A stretch of 64,000 nucleotides of DNA from Anaeromassilibacillus sp. An200 (GCF_002160025.1 NZ_NFJU01000002.1:62001-126000), one strand, 5' to 3'. Positions 8,115 to 16,416 are shown, numbered from the stretch's first letter. The notes: generated by a model from the sequence alone, not told the origin. Numbers and translations: made by a program.

Positions 8115-8651
8115 TTATGCCTGCGCGCCCTGCTTCTCTGCGATGGCGTTGAGCGCGACCACCAGGCCCTTGAGCGTGCCGTTGAGCACGGTGACAAAGC
8201 CGGTAATCGGAGCGTTCAAGCCGCCCAGAGCCTTGGCCACGAGGACCTCCTTCGGCGGGAGCTCTGCCAGCTCCTTGACGCCGTTGGCGTCGAGGACGTT
8301 ACCGTCGACAAAGCCTGCCTTGAGCTCGAAGTTCTTGTTCTTCTCCGCATACTCGGAGAGGATCTTCGCGCTGGCGACATAGTCCTCCTTATTGTACGCG
8401 ATGGCGGTGGTGCCCTCCAGGACATGGTCGAGGCCCATGATACCCGCATCCTCAAGCGCGCGCTTGAGCATCGTGTTCTTGACAACCTTATAGGTGCTGC
8501 CGGCTTCGCGGAGCTGCTTACGCAGCTTGGTGTCGTCCGCGACGTTGATGCCCTTGTAGTTGACAATCACGCCGGTGCAGGACTCCTTCAAAGCGGCGGA
8601 CAGCTCGGCTACCTGCTGCTTTTTCTGTTCCAGAATTTTCTCGCTAGGCAA
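8115..8651 (-). CDS. rplJ: 50S ribosomal protein L10, TTG start
   Basis: A 178-residue protein anchoring L7/L12 dimers on the large subunit. The N-terminal rRNA-binding region (LKESCTGVIVNYKGINVADD, TYKVVKNTML) and the C-terminal helix carrying L12 are both present. Translation appears to start at TTG 8651, 9 nt after GGAGG; no ATG fits, and the second codon onward reads PSEKILEQKKQ as in other L10 proteins. A weak start codon plus an attenuated leader are consistent with tight autogenous control. It is followed by rplL in the usual order. Confidence 0.98.
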   Translation of the reverse strand: MPSEKILEQKKQQVAELSAALKESCTGVIVNYKGINVADDTKLRKQLREAGSTYKVVKNTMLKRALEDAGIMGLDHVLEGTTAIAYNKEDYVASAKILSEYAEKNKNFELKAGFVDGNVLDANGVKELAELPPKEVLVAKALGGLNAPITGFVTVLNGTLKGLVVALNAIAEKQGAQA

Positions 8652-8708
8652 TTCGTTTCACCTCCACATACAGGAATCAATCCCATCGGATTTTGGGATG
8701 ACGCAATC

Positions 8709-8838
8709 AAAAAAGCCCTTCCCACATACCGCGGGAAGGGCGTAAGAAACCAAAGCAATGATTCTCGTCGCTCTATCCTCGGCAGGCTGGGAAAACCCGA
8801 TTACGCATACTGCGCCTGCTGTCTCTGAATAAAACAGC
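8709..8838 (-). ncRNA. L10-type ribosomal leader with attenuator before rplJL
   Basis: In the minus-strand RNA the leader begins near 8838 and carries CCTGCCGAGGATAGAGCGA and neighbouring segments typical of L10 leaders, where L10(L12)4 binds. It ends in hairpin GCCCTTCCC / GGGAAGGGC (8715-8741) followed by six U (8709-8714), an intrinsic terminator placed about 60 nt before rplJ. Binding of free L10-L12 would be expected to promote termination. The motif is read by eye; a covariance-model search was not run. Confidence 0.75.
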
Positions 8839-8844
8839 TTGATT

Positions 8845-8873
8845 ATTATATCACAGGCAGATGCGCCTGTCAA
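8845..8873 (-). promoter_or_regulatory. Consensus promoter for rplJL
   Basis: TTGACA (8868-8873), exactly 17 nt, TATAAT (8845-8850) on the minus strand: a perfect sigma-A consensus immediately downstream of rplA. The spacer contains inverted repeat ACAGGC...GCCTGT. It uncouples rplJL from the upstream rplKA transcript. Confidence 0.9.
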
Positions 8874-8889
8874 GGGGATCGGACGAAAA

Positions 8890-9582
8890 TCAGCCGACCT
8901 TGCTGGGGTTGATGCGCACGCCGGGGCCCATGGTGGAGGCGACGACGCAGGAACGGATATACTGGCCCTTGCTGGCGGCGGGCTTCGCTTTCACGATAGC
9001 GCCGAGCAGAGCGTCGAAGTTCTCCTGCAGCTTCTCGGTGCCGAAGGAAACCTTGCCGATGACGCAGTGGATGATGTTGGTCTTGTCGAGACGGTACTCG
9101 ATCTTACCGGCCTTCGCGTCGGCAATCGCCTTGCCGATCTCGCGGGTCACGGTGCCGGCCTTCGGGTTCGGCATCAGGCCGCGGGGACCGAGGACCTTAC
9201 CGAGACGGCCAACCAGGCCCATCATGTCCGGGGTGGTGATGAGGACGTCGAAATCCATCCAGTTTTCGTTCTGGATCTTCTGGATCATGTCCTCCGCGCC
9301 GACAAACTCAGCGCCTGCGGCCTCGGCGTCCTTCGCGGCGTCGCCCTTGCAGATCGCGAGGACGCGCACCGTTTTGCCGGTGCCGTTGGGCAGGACGATA
9401 GCGCCGCGGACCTGCTGGTCAGCGTGGCGGCTGTCGACGCCCAGCTTCACATGCACCTCAACCGTCTCGTCAAACTTGGCGGTGCCGGTCTTGACGCACA
9501 GGTCGAGGGCCTCATCCACATCGTACAGCTTGCTGCGGTCGATGAGCTTTGCGCCATCGACATATTTCTTACCGTGTTTCAT
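8890..9582 (-). CDS. rplA: 50S ribosomal protein L1
   Basis: A 230-residue protein of the L1 stalk. Family segments are clear: [20 protein letters not shown] near the start, [15 protein letters not shown], the [16 protein letters not shown] signature in the middle, and the C-terminal [12 protein letters not shown]. Length and frame are normal. It lies 56 nt downstream of rplK, so the two are co-transcribed; in many bacteria L1 represses translation of this pair by binding their mRNA. The independent rplJL promoter begins right behind its stop codon. Confidence 0.99.
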   Translation of the reverse strand: MKHGKKYVDGAKLIDRSKLYDVDEALDLCVKTGTAKFDETVEVHVKLGVDSRHADQQVRGAIVLPNGTGKTVRVLAICKGDAAKDAEAAGAEFVGAEDMIQKIQNENWMDFDVLITTPDMMGLVGRLGKVLGPRGLMPNPKAGTVTREIGKAIADAKAGKIEYRLDKTNIIHCVIGKVSFGTEKLQENFDALLGAIVKAKPAASKGQYIRSCVVASTMGPGVRINPSKVG

Positions 9583-9638
9583 TGGTTTTCCTCCCTATAA
9601 GTGGTAAATCGGATTTGGTGTTCCTCCCACCCGGGTGA

Positions 9639-10064
9639 TCAATCTACGACTTCGATGCCCATGCTGCGCGCCGTGCCGGCGATCATGCTCATCGCGGACT
9701 CGATGGTCGCGGCGTTGAGGTCGGGCATCTTCTGTTCGGCAATTTTCTTGACCTGCTCACGGGTAATCTTAGCAACCTTCGTCTTGTTCGGCGCACCGGA
9801 GCCGCTCTCAATGCCGCATGCCTTCTTGATCAGGACAGCAGCCGGAGGGGTCTTGGTGATGAACGTGAAGGAACGATCCGCGTAGACGGTAATCACCACG
9901 GGGATGATAAGTCCCGCGTCGTTCTTCGTGCGCTCGTTGAATTCCTTCGTGAACGCCATGATGTTGACGCCGTGCTGGCCGAGTGCCGGTCCAACAGGGG
10001 GCGCCGGGGTAGCTTTTCCTGCAGGTATCTGAAGCTTGATAAAGCCCGTTACCTTCTGAGCCAT
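9639..10064 (-). CDS. rplK: 50S ribosomal protein L11
   Basis: A 141-residue GTPase-centre protein. The start at 10064 ([20 protein letters not shown]) follows TGGAGGTG; the upstream extension of the open frame is not L11-like. The proline-rich [19 protein letters not shown] segment and the C-terminal [16 protein letters not shown] are diagnostic. It sits between nusG and rplA in the conserved order. A 134-nt gap to nusG contains the ribosome site and no evident terminator. Confidence 0.99.
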   Translation of the reverse strand: MAQKVTGFIKLQIPAGKATPAPPVGPALGQHGVNIMAFTKEFNERTKNDAGLIIPVVITVYADRSFTFITKTPPAAVLIKKACGIESGSGAPNKTKVAKITREQVKKIAEQKMPDLNAATIESAMSMIAGTARSMGIEVVD

Positions 10065-10198
10065 TTTTCTGCACCTCCAAAATTCGTGGTAGCTGGCGGA
10101 GCGGGCCGCGTAAGGATTGTACCCGTTCCTCCCACAAGGGGACAAGGCCCCTCTCTCTAATACAGCGGGTTTCCCGCGATATTATGCGAACAGTAAAT

Positions 10199-10720
10199 TC
10201 ATTCGACCGGTTCGGCCTGATCCAGCTCGAGCTCGACGGGGGTTTCCCTGCCGAACATCGACACGGTCACGCGCACACGGTTCTTTTCGGAGTCGATCTC
10301 CGTGACGGTTCCGACAAAGCCCTCAAGCGGGCCGCCGGTGATGTGGACGCTGTCTCCCACACTGTAGGAAACCTCCACCTGCTTGGTCTCCACGCCGAGC
10401 TTGGCCACTTCCTCGTCGGTCAGCGGGATCGGCTTGGAGGACGGGCCGACAAAGCCTGTGCAGCCGCGGATGTTGCGCACCACATACCAGGATTCGTCGG
10501 TCAGGATCATTTTCACCAGTACATATCCGGGGAAAATTTTCCGCTCCACTTCACGCTTCTTGTTGTCCTTAATCTCGGTGACAGTTTCCGTCGGCACCTT
10601 GATCTCCGGAATCAGATCGTGCAGGTTGCGGTTTTCCACGGTTTTTTCGAGGTTTGACGCGACCTTGTTTTCGTACCCCGAATAGGTGTGGACGACATAC
10701 CACTTTGCTTCCTCAGGCAT
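10199..10720 (-). CDS. nusG: Transcription elongation/antitermination factor NusG
   Basis: A 173-residue protein coupling RNA polymerase to Rho and ribosomes. The NGN domain begins WYVVHTYSGYENKVASNLE and contains FPGYVLVKMILTDESWYVVR; the C-terminal KOW domain carries VGDSVHITGGPLEGFVGTV. ATG 10720 is preferred because GGAGG lies 7 nt upstream; a GTG at 10726 overlaps that site. It follows secE by 37 nt in the classical secE-nusG arrangement. Confidence 0.98.
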   Translation of the reverse strand: MPEEAKWYVVHTYSGYENKVASNLEKTVENRNLHDLIPEIKVPTETVTEIKDNKKREVERKIFPGYVLVKMILTDESWYVVRNIRGCTGFVGPSSKPIPLTDEEVAKLGVETKQVEVSYSVGDSVHITGGPLEGFVGTVTEIDSEKNRVRVTVSMFGRETPVELELDQAEPVE

Positions 10721-10757
10721 TTTCACCCCTCCGCTCTGTCTGTACGCATGCAGGCGA

Positions 10758-11030
10758 TCAGACGTTCATGACAAGGCCGAGCAGGGCGAGGAAAATGGAG
10801 TCGAGACCGGAAATGAAAATTCCGCTGATGATGATGGCCACCAGCACGACGCCGGTATTCTTGAACACCGACTTCGGAGTGGGCCACACGATCTTTTTGA
10901 TCTCGCTCTTGACATCGCGGAAAAATTTCCCGGCGTTCTTGACCGAGGCGGAGAACTTGCCGGGCTTCTTGTCCTTTTTCTCAGGGGAAGCCTTTTTCTC
11001 CGGCGCGATCTTCTTCTCAGTGTCAGCCAT
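10758..11030 (-). CDS. secE: Preprotein translocase subunit SecE
   Basis: A 90-residue single-spanning subunit of the SecYEG channel. The N-terminal 30 residues are Lys/Pro/Glu-rich and variable; the conserved part is FFRDVKSEIKKIVWPTPK followed by the membrane helix VVLVAIIISGIFISGLDSIF. Short SecE with one helix is usual in Firmicutes. It is directly between rpmG and nusG and clearly part of that operon. Confidence 0.97.
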   Translation of the reverse strand: MADTEKKIAPEKKASPEKKDKKPGKFSASVKNAGKFFRDVKSEIKKIVWPTPKSVFKNTGVVLVAIIISGIFISGLDSIFLALLGLVMNV

Positions 11031-11051
11031 TCGCTTTTCCCTCCGTCCGGA

Positions 11052-11201
11052 TTACTTCGTCTCTCTGTGAAGCGTGTGCTTTCTGCAGAAACGGCAGTAC
11101 TTGTTCATTTCAAGACGGTCCGGATCGTTCTTCTTGTTCTTCTTGGTGTTGTAGTTGCGCTGTTTGCACTCTGTGCAGGCCATTACGACTTTCACTCTCA
11201 T
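11052..11201 (-). CDS. rpmG: 50S ribosomal protein L33, zinc-binding form
   Basis: A 49-residue protein starting [13 protein letters not shown] at 11201 after GGGAGGTG. Cys 9, 12, 36 and 39 form two CxxC pairs, so this is the zinc-containing C+ paralogue rather than the zinc-free form induced by zinc starvation. It is the first gene of the rpmG-secE-nusG-rplK-rplA operon. Confidence 0.98.
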   Translation of the reverse strand: MRVKVVMACTECKQRNYNTKKNKKNDPDRLEMNKYCRFCRKHTLHRETK

Positions 11202-11325
11202 GTGACGGCACCTCCCGTTATACGGAAAAATTTTCAGGAAGCGGTTGCTTCCCGGGCTCCTCCGCGGAGCCTTCAGCCTCCCTCGAAATGGGCGCAAAAA
11301 AAGAACCCCCATCTGAGGTAGTAAC

Positions 11326-11355
11326 ATCATAGCATACCCCAGCACGCCCTGTCAA
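11326..11355 (-). promoter_or_regulatory. Promoter of rpmG-secE-nusG-rplKA
   Basis: TTGACA (11350-11355), 18 nt, TATGAT (11326-11331), minus strand. The predicted leader is about 115 nt and includes a small hairpin with arms GGAAGC/GCTTCC (around 11240) followed by an A/U stretch. Confidence 0.8.
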
Positions 11356-11368
11356 GCGATTTTCCCCG

Positions 11369-12616
11369 TCATTTCGCCGGTTTTTCGGCGCTTTTGCGCA
11401 TGCGGGGCAGACAGAGCAAGAGGCCGCAGGCAATCAAAACAGAACAGAAAAGGAACAAAGCCGGAAGATTCATCCACCCCGCCAGCACGCCCGCCGCGGC
11501 GGAGAACACGGGGGTTGCCAGTGAGGAAACGGAGGAAAAGAGGGTGGTGGTTCGCGCCATATAGCGCTGTTCCGTGTTTTCCATCAGCTCAATCCCAAGC
11601 CCCGTTGCCAGAAATCCCGCCGCAAATCCGTATAAGAGATACGCCAGCACAAGGAGAAGGGAGAATGCGGGGCCGCGATCGCCAAAATGGCCGAACCACG
11701 CAAGAGAGCCGTACAGCACACCGAGATACAGGAAGGAAAGCAGATAAAGGAAGCGATCCCGGATCCGCGTTCTAAGAGCCGGATAGATGACGCCCCCCAC
11801 AAACATCCCGACGGAGAGCGCTATGTTCAGCAGCGACAGAAAGCCCGCTTCCCGGTGAAACACCTCCACGACCGCGGCGGTTTGCAGCGAATCGAGAGGG
11901 GCCATGGCCGCGTTTGCCAGCAACGCCACGACAATCACATGCACAAGAACCGGGCTGTTTTTCATATAGAACAGGCCGTCCTTGAAGATTTGAAGGCTGT
12001 TGGACTGCCGGAGCGCGGCCGATACCTCTTCCCGGTGCCGGATCAGAAGCATCAGGCCGATGGAAATCACAAAGGATATCACATCGATCAGCAGGGCGGC
12101 GCTGACCCCCAGCCGACCAATCACAAAGCCGCCCGCGGCTGTTCCCGCTATCTCTGCGGCCGTGGACACGATGACGTTCAGCACCAGGCTGCGATCGAGC
12201 AGTTCCTTTCCGGGAAGCTGTGTGATAAAGGAATTGCTTGCCGGCATGCGGAAGGCTTCCGCTGTCGAGATCAGAAAGGTGAAGGAAAACAGGATCGGCA
12301 AAGACAGCTTTCCCGCAAGCAGGAGCCCCATCAGCGCCGCAACCAGCGCGCAGCGGATCGCATCGCAGAGAAGAATGACTTTTTTCTTTTCGTATTTCTC
12401 TACGATTGCCCCCGACAACGGAAGAAAAAAGACGGATGGGATCTTGTTGACCGCAAACACAATCGCCGCCCACATGCCTTCGCCCGTAAACGCATAGACC
12501 AGCCAGGAAAAGGCCAGCGTGTCAACGGCGTCTCCAAAGCGGTTGACCAGGTTGGAAGAAAGCAAAAACCGGTATTTCTTTTGCCGCAGTACATCGCGGT
12601 AGGTTGGGGCGTTCAT
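11369..12616 (-). CDS. Major facilitator superfamily exporter (MFS_3 / EntS-like)
   Basis: A 415-residue multi-spanning transporter with about 12 hydrophobic helices. The N-terminal region (RDVLRQKKYRFLLSSNLVNR, then FGDAVDTLAFSWLVYAFTG) resembles the macrolide/enterobactin-exporter branch of the MFS, which contains drug-efflux proteins. The start at 12616 follows CAGGAGGAG; the upstream frame crosses a dispersed repeat and is not coding. Substrate is unknown. No regulator gene is adjacent. It is convergent with nothing and ends 14 nt beyond the ribosomal operon promoter. Confidence 0.88.
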   Translation of the reverse strand: MNAPTYRDVLRQKKYRFLLSSNLVNRFGDAVDTLAFSWLVYAFTGEGMWAAIVFAVNKIPSVFFLPLSGAIVEKYEKKKVILLCDAIRCALVAALMGLLLAGKLSLPILFSFTFLISTAEAFRMPASNSFITQLPGKELLDRSLVLNVIVSTAAEIAGTAAGGFVIGRLGVSAALLIDVISFVISIGLMLLIRHREEVSAALRQSNSLQIFKDGLFYMKNSPVLVHVIVVALLANAAMAPLDSLQTAAVVEVFHREAGFLSLLNIALSVGMFVGGVIYPALRTRIRDRFLYLLSFLYLGVLYGSLAWFGHFGDRGPAFSLLLVLAYLLYGFAAGFLATGLGIELMENTEQRYMARTTTLFSSVSSLATPVFSAAAGVLAGWMNLPALFLFCSVLIACGLLLCLPRMRKSAEKPAK

Positions 12617-12667
12617 GCGTCTCGCTCCTCCTGACTTTTCATTCATTTTTCTGATTTTTTCTTTTTG

Positions 12668-12894
12668 GCTCAGGCCGCGGAGGCCCCCCATTTCTTGCCG
12701 CCAAGAAATGGGGGAAAGAACCGCGAGGGGCTTTGCCCCTTCGAACCCCTTTGATCTCCTACGCAAGCCTTGCGCCCCCTCTCCCTGGGAGCGGCCGGCT
12801 TGCGGCACAAGGCCGCCAAACGCCGGCTGGCAACAGAACAACTCGCAATCTTCGATTGCGAAACTGTTCCTGTGCGTTGGGGTTACGGCTCTAC
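12668..12894 (+). repeat. Dispersed repeat family A, copy 1
   Basis: A GC-rich non-coding block of about 226 bp, matched almost base for base by the reverse complement of 30640-30865 (about six differences seen). It contains a 13-bp stem CCCCCATTTCTT/AAGAAATGGGGG and a small stem TCGCAATC-TTC-GATTGCGA. Short open frames crossing it differ between copies in length and end and have no ribosome sites, so I treat it as non-coding. Confidence 0.88.
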
Positions 12895-12928
12895 GGAAGA
12901 ATACAGGCGAAGCGTAAAAATTACACCC

Positions 12929-13027
12929 CAGCTGAAAATTACAGCCAACCTTCCGCGTTAATCCGTGAGAACAGCGCGGGCCGCACAGCAAGCCCCCTCT
13001 GCGACGTGAGATCGCAGAGGGGGCGAT
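12929..13027 (+). repeat. Dispersed repeat family B, copy 1
   Basis: A 99-nt block with a counterpart at 56277-56375 in the same orientation. The shared 5' part reads AAAATTACAGCCAACCTTCC; the 3' part is a 12-bp stem CCCCCTCTGCGA/TCGCAGAGGGGG (12993-13023). The stem differs from copy 2 at paired positions, so pairing is conserved while sequence is not. Confidence 0.82.
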
Positions 13028-13056
13028 GTGTTTCCCCATGGTTCGCCGCGGGACGC

Positions 13057-13124
13057 GGCGTGCGCGACTTGCGTGCAGGCTCAGCCTGCCGGCGTGCGCG
13101 ACTTGCGTGCAGGCTTAGCCTTGG
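13057..13124 (+). repeat. Tandem pair of family D hairpin repeats
   Basis: Two 34-bp units beginning GGCGTGCGCGACTTGCGTGC at 13057 and 13091. Each ends in a short hairpin such as CAGGCTCAGCCTG. Related units occur near 56225 and 56411, and a reverse-strand relative at 37028. Confidence 0.8.
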
Positions 13125-13135
13125 GCTCAGCCTTG

Positions 13136-13951
13136 TCAGCGGGCACCCTGATTATTCTTGAGGGCTTCGGCGACGACGCGGGACTGCTTTTTGACCTTTT
13201 CGGGCTTGACCTTCTTGCCGCGCATTTTCAGACCGGCCTTGTAGCCCTTCTGCATGTCGTCGGAGAAATGCGGCACGAGCTTTTCCTTCACGGCAGTCTC
13301 GTCCAGGCCGTTAAGCAGCACCATTGTGAGGATGGCGCGCACGTCGAAATCACCGTTTTCATACAGATCGTTGCACAGCTCCGCCAGTCTCTGCACCGGC
13401 TGGCTTTCGGGCGCGCTGGAGGAAAGCGTTCCCTGCACACGCGGCAGGATGTGGGCGCGCGTGAACGCAATCGGCCGCACCGTCGCATATGTCGAACGCT
13501 CGTCAATCAGATCCATGCGCAGCTCGGGGTAAATGTTCGCGAAGCGGTTGAACATAAAGACCGGGTCGGCGTTGTTTTCCTCGTTCTTGGAACGCTTTTT
13601 CTTCGCAGTCTGCAAGGCCGCAACACGCTTCGGGCCCTCCACCGTTTCGCAGAAATCATTGATAATGCTTTCCACGTCGGCGTCCTCACCCTCCTGCGGG
13701 TCATAAAGCCAGCTTGAAATGCTCTTCCAGTTCTTGTCCGGGCCGTCATCCGTCATTGCGCATGTTTTCAGCTCAATGCGTTTCGTTTTCATCGTATACA
13801 TGACGGCATAGGCGAGATTTTCTCCCGCGAAAACCTCCATCCGCACGCCGTCCTCGGGCTCGGCAGCTATGCGCTTGAATTCCTGCTTTTCCAGCGCTTC
13901 GCCCAGCTTGCTCACAATCAAATCAAATGCCTTCTGCTCCAATGGTATCAT
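13136..13951 (-). CDS. Unknown 271-residue cytoplasmic protein
   Basis: I do not recognise the family. The protein is soluble, acidic in its first half and ends in a Lys-rich tail (MRGKKVKPEKVKKQSRVVAE). Residues 100-130 contain a charged KKKRSKNEENN linker separating two globular parts. The second part has helices such as VQRLAELCNDLYENGDFDVR and AILTMVLLNGLDE. The start is uncertain: GTG 13954 and ATG 13951 both lie next to a close-spaced GGAG; ATG is used. A clear promoter at 14029-14057 supports expression. Transcribed alone, divergent from ddl. Confidence 0.7.
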   Translation of the reverse strand: MIPLEQKAFDLIVSKLGEALEKQEFKRIAAEPEDGVRMEVFAGENLAYAVMYTMKTKRIELKTCAMTDDGPDKNWKSISSWLYDPQEGEDADVESIINDFCETVEGPKRVAALQTAKKKRSKNEENNADPVFMFNRFANIYPELRMDLIDERSTYATVRPIAFTRAHILPRVQGTLSSSAPESQPVQRLAELCNDLYENGDFDVRAILTMVLLNGLDETAVKEKLVPHFSDDMQKGYKAGLKMRGKKVKPEKVKKQSRVVAEALKNNQGAR

Positions 13952-14028
13952 CACTCCGTGTCGTGTTATTCCGCATATCCAGCGCCCGTTCGGGCGGCCG
14001 CCGCACGTCGCGGCGCATCATTTTACCT

Positions 14029-14057
14029 ATTATACTATAGCTTTCCCCGTTTGTCAC
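14029..14057 (-). promoter_or_regulatory. Promoter of the unknown gene 13136-13951
   Basis: GTGACA (14052-14057), 17 nt, TATAAT (14029-14034) on the minus strand. The leader holds a GC-rich inverted repeat CGCCCG-TT-CGGGCG near 13984. Confidence 0.7.
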
Positions 14058-14099
14058 GCAGATTCTGCGCAATGCCCTGCTTTCTTTGTGCCCGAAGCA

Positions 14100-14128
14100 T
14101 TGCGCGCCCGCACCGTTTGTGGTAAGAT
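14100..14128 (+). promoter_or_regulatory. Possible promoter of ddl-murI
   Basis: TTGCGC (14100-14105), 17 nt, TAAGAT (14123-14128), about 100 nt before the ddl start. Both boxes deviate from consensus. Confidence 0.45.
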
Positions 14129-14236
14129 AGAATTTCAGACGGAACCGCCCCGCCGCGCATCTTCGCCCGGGGGGATTCATAAAGATAAAACAGGGCGCGC
14201 ACCGCGCTCAAATAACGAAATGTGAGGCTTTTCGAC

Positions 14237-15292
14237 ATGAAAAAGACCATCGCCGTCCTGTTTGGCGGCTGCTCGTCCGAGCACGAGATTTCGCGGCTCT
14301 CCGCCGCTACCGTCCTGCGCAATCTTTCCCGCGAAGCCTATGAGCCTGTGGCCGTGGGCATCACCAAGGAGGGAGCCTGGTTTTTGACCGAAGCTTCCCC
14401 CGAAGAGATCGAAAAGGGGACCTGGGAAAAGCACCCCTCCAACCGGCAGGCGTTCCTCACCCCTGACCGCACCGTGCACGGCCTGTTCCTGCCCGCTTCC
14501 GGCGACACCCTGCGCCTGGACGTGGTGATCCCCGCGCTGCACGGCAAAAACGGCGAGGACGGCACGGTACAGGGGCTTTTGCAGCTCTCCGGCATCCCGT
14601 TTGTGGGCTGCGCCGCACTGGCCTCCGCCGTGTGCATGGATAAAGCCGTCTCCCACACGCTGCTGGCTTCCGCCGGAATCGGGCAGGCGCGCTACCTGTG
14701 GTTCTACGCTTCCGACTACGAGGAGCAGCAGGCTTCCGTGCGCGAGCGCATTGCCGCCGACCTGGGCGGCTACCCCGTCTTTGTCAAGCCCGCCAACGCC
14801 GGATCCTCCGTGGGCGTGAGCCGTGTGGATCGCGGCGACGATCTTGACGCCGCCGTTGCGAAGGCCGCGCACGAGGACTGGCGCGTGGTGATCGAGGAAT
14901 GTATCACCGGGCGTGAGGTGGAATGTGCCGTGCTCGGCAACGAAAAGCCCGAAGCCGCGCTGGTGGGCGAGATCGCCGCTTCCGCGACCTTTTACGATTA
15001 CGATGATAAATATGTAAACGGCACTTCCCAGCTCTACATCCCCGCGCGCCTGTCGCCGCAGGTCATCGACGAGATCCGCCGCACCGCCTGCCGCGCCTAC
15101 CGCCTCCTCGGCTGCGAGGGTCTGGCTCGCGTTGACTTCTTCGTGCGCAACGAAACGGAAGTCATCCTCAACGAGCTGAACACGCTGCCGGGCTTTACCT
15201 CCATCAGCATGTACCCGAAGCTGTGGGAGGCCTGCGGCCTTTCCTGCTCCGCTCTGCTTGACCGGCTGATCGCGCTCGCCTTTGAGCGGTGA
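14237..15292 (+). CDS. ddl: D-alanine--D-alanine ligase
   Basis: A 351-residue ATP-grasp enzyme joining two D-Ala for peptidoglycan. It has the N-terminal VLFGGCSSEHEISRLSA, the ATP-binding loop FVKPANAGSSVGVSRV, the omega-loop region YDYDDKYVNGTSQ with the Lys-Tyr pair usual for D-Ala (rather than D-lactate) ligases, and metal ligands in ILNELNTLPGFTSISMYPKL. Start ATG 14237 follows GTGAGG with 9 nt spacing. murI starts 14 nt after its stop, so two steps of D-amino-acid supply for the cell wall are coupled. Whether it makes D-Ala-D-Ala or D-Ala-D-Ser cannot be settled by reading alone. Confidence 0.96.
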   Translation: MKKTIAVLFGGCSSEHEISRLSAATVLRNLSREAYEPVAVGITKEGAWFLTEASPEEIEKGTWEKHPSNRQAFLTPDRTVHGLFLPASGDTLRLDVVIPALHGKNGEDGTVQGLLQLSGIPFVGCAALASAVCMDKAVSHTLLASAGIGQARYLWFYASDYEEQQASVRERIAADLGGYPVFVKPANAGSSVGVSRVDRGDDLDAAVAKAAHEDWRVVIEECITGREVECAVLGNEKPEAALVGEIAASATFYDYDDKYVNGTSQLYIPARLSPQVIDEIRRTACRAYRLLGCEGLARVDFFVRNETEVILNELNTLPGFTSISMYPKLWEACGLSCSALLDRLIALAFER

Positions 15293-15306
15293 AGGGAGGC
15301 GGGCGC

Positions 15307-16119
15307 ATGGATCCCAGGCCCATCGGCGTGTTTGACTCCGGCCTCGGCGGCCTGACCGCCGTGCGCCAGCTCACCGCCGGGATGCCGAATGAAACAATCG
15401 TCTATTTCGGCGACACCGGCCGCGTGCCCTACGGCTCGCGCAGCCGCGACACCATCCGCCGCTACGCCCGGCAGGACGCGGCCTTCCTGCTCTCGCAGAA
15501 CGTAAAAATGGTCATCGCGGCGTGCGGCACGGTCAGCTCCGTGGCCGCCGACCTTGGAGAGACGCTCCCCGTTCCCTTCCTCGGCGTGCTCGATCCCACA
15601 GCACGCGCGGCTGCCGCCGCCACCCGCTCCGGGAAGATCGGCGTCATCGGTACCACGGCGACCATCCGAAGCGGCTCCTACCGCCGCGCCCTCGCCGTCC
15701 TCGACCCCACCCTCCAGGTATTTGACACAGACTGCCCACTTTTTGTGCCGCTGGTGGAAAACGGCTTCCTCGCAGAGGACGATCCCATCCCGCGCCTGAC
15801 GGCGGAGCGCTACCTGGCTCCGCTGATCGAAGCGGGAGTCGACACGCTGATTCTCGGCTGCACACATTACCCGCTGCTGGAACCCGTCATCCGCCGGGTG
15901 ATGGGGGAAAACGTAGCCCTCATTGACTCCGGGCGCGAGACGGCGCTGGCCTGCCGTGAGTTTCTTCTCGAAAACGATCTCGCGGCTCCACGGGAACAGC
16001 AAGGCTCGCGGCGGTTCTACGTCAGTGACCGCACGGAGGGGTTTGCGGGGATTGCGACGCTGCTGCTGGGCGGGAGTCTGGATGGAACGGTGGAGCATAT
16101 TGATATTGAAAGCTACTAG
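15307..16119 (+). CDS. murI: Glutamate racemase
   Basis: A 270-residue cofactor-independent racemase making D-Glu for peptidoglycan. FDSGLGGLTAVRQL, GDTGRVPYGSRS and LILGCTHYPLL are diagnostic. The two catalytic cysteines are C73 and C185. The first sits in AACGTVSS, where the common motif is ACNTAS, so the Asn next to the catalytic Cys is Gly here. Start ATG 15307 follows AGGGAGG. It is co-transcribed with ddl. A family C repeat lies just downstream. Confidence 0.96.
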   Translation: MDPRPIGVFDSGLGGLTAVRQLTAGMPNETIVYFGDTGRVPYGSRSRDTIRRYARQDAAFLLSQNVKMVIAACGTVSSVAADLGETLPVPFLGVLDPTARAAAAATRSGKIGVIGTTATIRSGSYRRALAVLDPTLQVFDTDCPLFVPLVENGFLAEDDPIPRLTAERYLAPLIEAGVDTLILGCTHYPLLEPVIRRVMGENVALIDSGRETALACREFLLENDLAAPREQQGSRRFYVSDRTEGFAGIATLLLGGSLDGTVEHIDIESY

Positions 16120-16140
16120 CTGAAAAAGAGCAAAAACTGG

Positions 16141-16259
16141 AAGTTTTCGCTCAAGCCTTTTTCAAAAGGCTTGCAGGGGTGAAGGGGGCGGCGCCCCCTT
16201 CAAACAACCGTGCGAAGCCACAGAAAAGCCAGGAAAAAGAGCGAAGCGATTTTTTCCGG
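16141..16259 (+). repeat. Dispersed repeat family C, copy 1
   Basis: About 119 nt shared with 49038-49147 (same strand) and, diverged, with 51365-51482 (opposite strand). Three stems can be drawn: AAGCCTTTT/AAAAGGCTT, then GAAGGGGGC/GCCCCCTTC, then GGAAAAA...TTTTTTCC around GAGCGAAGCG. The stems vary between copies by paired changes. The rest of 16260-16416 is non-coding; it holds palindrome TGGAATG-AATA-CATTCCA at 16322-16339. Confidence 0.85.
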
Positions 16260-16416
16260 ACCTCCAGCACGAATTCCAAAACGACATCCGAACAATGTCC
16301 ATTCGCAAATAAACTTGGCAATGGAATGAATACATTCCACATTTCTCCTTCTGCTTATGATAGAATAAGCCAGTTTATCCGGGAGAATTCCCCGGCTGTG
16401 AAAAGGGGGAGAAAAA

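Noticed and set aside
11218-11433. Short open frame between rpmG and the MFS gene
   Set aside because: It overlaps the ribosomal operon promoter and leader, with no ribosome site and no protein-like composition.
13057-13124. CRISPR array
   Set aside because: Only two 34-bp units in direct contact with no spacers; no cas genes in the window.
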